From NCBI RefSeq assembly GCF_029223525.1, contig NZ_JARHTQ010000007.1, forward strand, positions 124,001 to 188,000: a stretch of 64,000 bases of DNA, in the 5' to 3' direction. A program made the translations under genes and the position numbers. This document shows, piece by piece, positions 62,048-64,000 of this stretch. The notes under the pieces are model-generated. The model was not told the DNA's origin. It ran no database searches and saw nothing but the letters and a program-made list of their open reading frames with translations. The stretch's first letter is position 1; every line of letters begins with the position of its first letter. Source of the stretch: Streptantibioticus ferralitis. Lineage in GTDB: Bacteria; Actinomycetota; Actinomycetes; Streptomycetales; Streptomycetaceae.

Positions 62048-62476
62048 GGCAACTCCTCGGCTCGATGGTGGGACGCGTTGGCCCGCGGCCGTTGCGGCGC
62101 CGGGCACTCGGCCGCGTCCGTCTCGCAACGATCATCAGGCCCGCGGGCACTCGGGCACCCGCGGCACGCCCCGCGCCGGTCGTCCGCGGCAACCTCTCTT
62201 GCCGGAAGTGTTCGGCGCGGGCGACCCGGGCGACACGGCAGGATCTCCTGTCTTGTGTCAGCCTGCTCTTGTGTCAGCCTGCCGGGGCGGGTATCCCAGG
62301 ACATGGGCCTGGGGGGACGAATTGCATGCATCGACTCACCCCCGCAGGCCGAGGGCTCCTGTCTGACCTGTGCTTTCCGGTGGCGCGGGGGAAGCCCCGA
62401 TCGGCCTGCGGTGCGGAGTCCGCACGGGCCCAGCGGCCCGCGCGGACACGGCGGCGGTCTTCGGGAAGGAGGCGGC
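62048..62476. other. Divergent intergenic region with a tandem repeat
   Basis: About 430 bases between the LLM gene and a PucR-type gene. It holds a 16-bp unit repeated exactly in tandem at 62251-62266 and 62267-62282, and no other feature I can support. Confidence 0.5.
62251..62282. repeat. 16-bp tandem repeat, two copies
   Basis: TCTTGTGTCAGCCTGC occurs twice without interruption. It lies about 200 bases upstream of both divergent starts, so it might be a regulator site doubled by slippage. Confidence 0.75.
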
Positions 62477-64000
62477 ATGGATGCCATCCCGGTGAAGGGG
62501 GCGCCGCCGGACATGCGGACCCAGAAGTGTCTGGGGAGGATGGCCAGCCTCTGCGAGCTGACTACCACGATGTTCGACAGCCGGGACGAGAACGACGTCC
62601 TGAAGCTTGCCGCCTCCTGGATCGCCTCGCTGGGAAGCTCGCTGACCGCTGTGGGGTACTTGCAGCGCGATGGGCGGCTGCTGCGCGGTGGGACCTCCGC
62701 GCCTGAGCCCGAGGACCGGGCCATGGATTCCCGGGTGCGGGCGCTGAGCGGCAAGGACACCGCGCTCGACCTGCCGGGATTCGCCTGGGCCTGGGCCCTG
62801 GCGCTGACGCACCGGAGCGCCTGCCTCGGCTACCTCGTCGTCAGGTCGCCCGCGACCCCGGCCGATGACGAGACGTACCTCGCCACCCTCCTGGCACGTC
62901 AGACGGCCGCCGCTCTGGATCATGTCCAGGCAGGTGAAGGCCAGCGCGAGCGCGTGCGGCAGCTGCGCCTGCTCAACCACGGCGTGACCGCGGTCAACGA
63001 GTGCCTGCGGACCGAGGTGGCCGAGCTCCAGCGCCGCATGGTGATAGCCGAGGTGCTGAACCGGGTCTCGTTCTCCGGAGAGGGCGAGCAGGGCATCGTT
63101 CGGGCGCTGCACGAGCTGACGGGCTTCCCCGCACTGGCCGAGGATCGCTTCGGCAATCTGCGGGCCTGGGCCGGCCCCGACGGCTCGGAGCGGCCCGCCG
63201 CAATGGCCCCCGGGCACAGGGCGGCGGTGCTGCGGCGCGCCGAGCGCGAGCGCAGGCCGGTGCGCGACGGGGACCTGCTGGTCCGCGTGGTGCGACCGCA
63301 CGGCGAGGTGCTGGGCGTACTCGTACTGGCCGACCCGGAGCACCAGGTGGGGGAGACCGAGACGTTCGCGTTGGACCAGGCCGCCACGGTACTCGCCCTC
63401 GAACTCTCCCATGAGCGCGGCCTGGCAGACGCTGACCTGCGCATGCAGTGCGACCTGGTCGAGGACCTGGTGACCGGCACGGATGAGCAAAGTGCGTTCG
63501 CCCGGTCCGAAGCGGTCGGCCACAACCTGCACGGTTCCCACCATGTGGTGGTCGTCAAGTGGACGGGGCCCTGGGGCGACGGAACGGTCACCGTGGCGGT
63601 CGGGCGGGCCGCCGCGGCAAGTCGGCTCGACTTCCTGCTGGGGCGCCGGTCAGGGGCGGCGATCCTCATCGTTCGAGGGCCGGCCGTCGGGGACGAGTTC
63701 TACGACGAGGTGTCAAGGGAACTCGGCTCCGCGGACGGTGTGATCGGGGTCGGAGGCCAGTGCGATGCTCCGTCCGACTTCTCGCACTCCTATCAGGAGG
63801 CACTGCGAGCCCTGGAGATCCGGCAGAATTCCCTTGACCCCCATGGCTTGATCGCATTCGACCGGCTCGGTCTCTACCGGGTGCTGCGCACCAGCGATCA
63901 CGACGCGCACACCGAGCAGTTCGTGCGCGAGTGGCTTGGCCCCCTCATCGACTACGACCAGGCGCACCACGGCGAACTCGTCGCGACGCTCACCGCCTAT
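62477..64000 (+). CDS. PucR/CdaR-type regulator, 3' end outside the window
   Basis: A reading frame of at least 508 codons starts at ATG 62477 with GGAAGGAGG upstream and is open to the window end. Residues about 15-160 form a GAF-like sensor (LAASWIASLGSSLTAVGYLQ, YLVVRSPATPADDETYLATL). The middle section has RMVIAEVLNRVSFSGEG, then a second part with VVVVKWTGPWGDGTVTVAVG and SYQEALRALEIRQNS, and YRVLRTSDHDAHTEQFV typical of the CdaR GGDEF-like and adjoining region. The PucR HTH expected next is beyond the window. It probably controls a catabolic or stress operon nearby. Confidence 0.8.
   Translation, partial: MDAIPVKGAPPDMRTQKCLGRMASLCELTTTMFDSRDENDVLKLAASWIASLGSSLTAVGYLQRDGRLLRGGTSAPEPEDRAMDSRVRALSGKDTALDLPGFAWAWALALTHRSACLGYLVVRSPATPADDETYLATLLARQTAAALDHVQAGEGQRERVRQLRLLNHGVTAVNECLRTEVAELQRRMVIAEVLNRVSFSGEGEQGIVRALHELTGFPALAEDRFGNLRAWAGPDGSERPAAMAPGHRAAVLRRAERERRPVRDGDLLVRVVRPHGEVLGVLVLADPEHQVGETETFALDQAATVLALELSHERGLADADLRMQCDLVEDLVTGTDEQSAFARSEAVGHNLHGSHHVVVVKWTGPWGDGTVTVAVGRAAAASRLDFLLGRRSGAAILIVRGPAVGDEFYDEVSRELGSADGVIGVGGQCDAPSDFSHSYQEALRALEIRQNSLDPHGLIAFDRLGLYRVLRTSDHDAHTEQFVREWLGPLIDYDQAHHGELVATLTAY

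Overview
The window reads as the chromosome of a high-GC actinomycete, most likely a member of the Streptomycetaceae. Codon third positions are almost all G or C, GTG/TTG starts and GTGA/ATGA overlaps are frequent, and several families are typical of Streptomyces (DUF5709, DUF6011, MerR-TOBE regulators, SpoIIE-type phosphatase with an ATPase tail, mycothiol-type DsbA reductase). There is no rRNA, CRISPR array, prophage or recognisable insertion sequence. About a dozen gene remnants are scattered through it, as expected of a chromosomal arm that gains and loses accessory genes.

Layout. 1-5.3 kb: tail of an acyl-CoA ligase, an FMN-binding stress protein, a methyltransferase, decayed XRE and IPT/TIG genes, a coupled Smr/DUF6011 pair, a secreted ricin-type lectin and an epimerase. 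5.5-9.1 kb: a three-subunit molybdenum hydroxylase operon of the PaoABC type. 9.3-18 kb: hypothetical and secreted proteins, an SDR, an HxlR/alpha-beta hydrolase divergent pair, and a polysaccharide deacetylase. 18.2-24.2 kb: a xylose-type ABC importer (binding lipoprotein, ATPase, permease) and an 808-residue phosphatase regulator. 24.4-30.8 kb: a molybdenum block with two MerR-TOBE sensors, a di-TOBE Mop protein, a small sulfite-oxidase-fold protein and a 1367-residue fused assimilatory nitrate reductase. 31.0-36.7 kb: a zinc-starvation island with a winged-helix regulator, a Zur-like repressor, a [2Fe-2S] protein, a His-rich protein, a zinc-binding lipoprotein, zinc-independent L33, L31 type B and S18 paralogues, and a COG0523 protein without a P-loop. 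Zur-like boxes lie at five places in it. 37-47.4 kb: an acidic repeat peptide, a PHP-domain protein, a carotenoid-cleaving oxygenase with a PadR regulator, an AtzG/AtzE-like amidase pair with a TetR regulator and a strong inverted-repeat operator, a CPT-like kinase and a MerR-thioredoxin operon. 47.6-51.8 kb: a membrane-anchored protein, an unusual tRNA-Trp, a GH16-like enzyme, and the wreckage of an Hsp20 gene and its partner. 51.8-62 kb: a minus-strand protein-quality-control block (dnaK-grpE-dnaJ-cbpM-clpB-thioredoxin-UBP zinc finger), then phosphoglucomutase downstream and an LLM-class oxidoreductase upstream. 62.5-64 kb: a PucR/CdaR-type regulator cut by the window end.

How the parts work together. 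Three metal-linked programmes are visible. Molybdenum is sensed by TOBE proteins and used by the PaoABC-like, sulfite-oxidase-like and nitrate reductases. Zinc scarcity is answered by Zur-controlled replacement of zinc-dependent ribosomal proteins and by zinc capture. Protein damage is answered by a second DnaK/ClpB set. The best candidates for new biology are the paired TOBE operators at 24.8 kb, the P-loop-less COG0523 protein with the decayed tail of a possible relative nearby, the FF-repeat acidic peptide at 36.9 kb, and the divergent tRNA-Trp at 48.2 kb.
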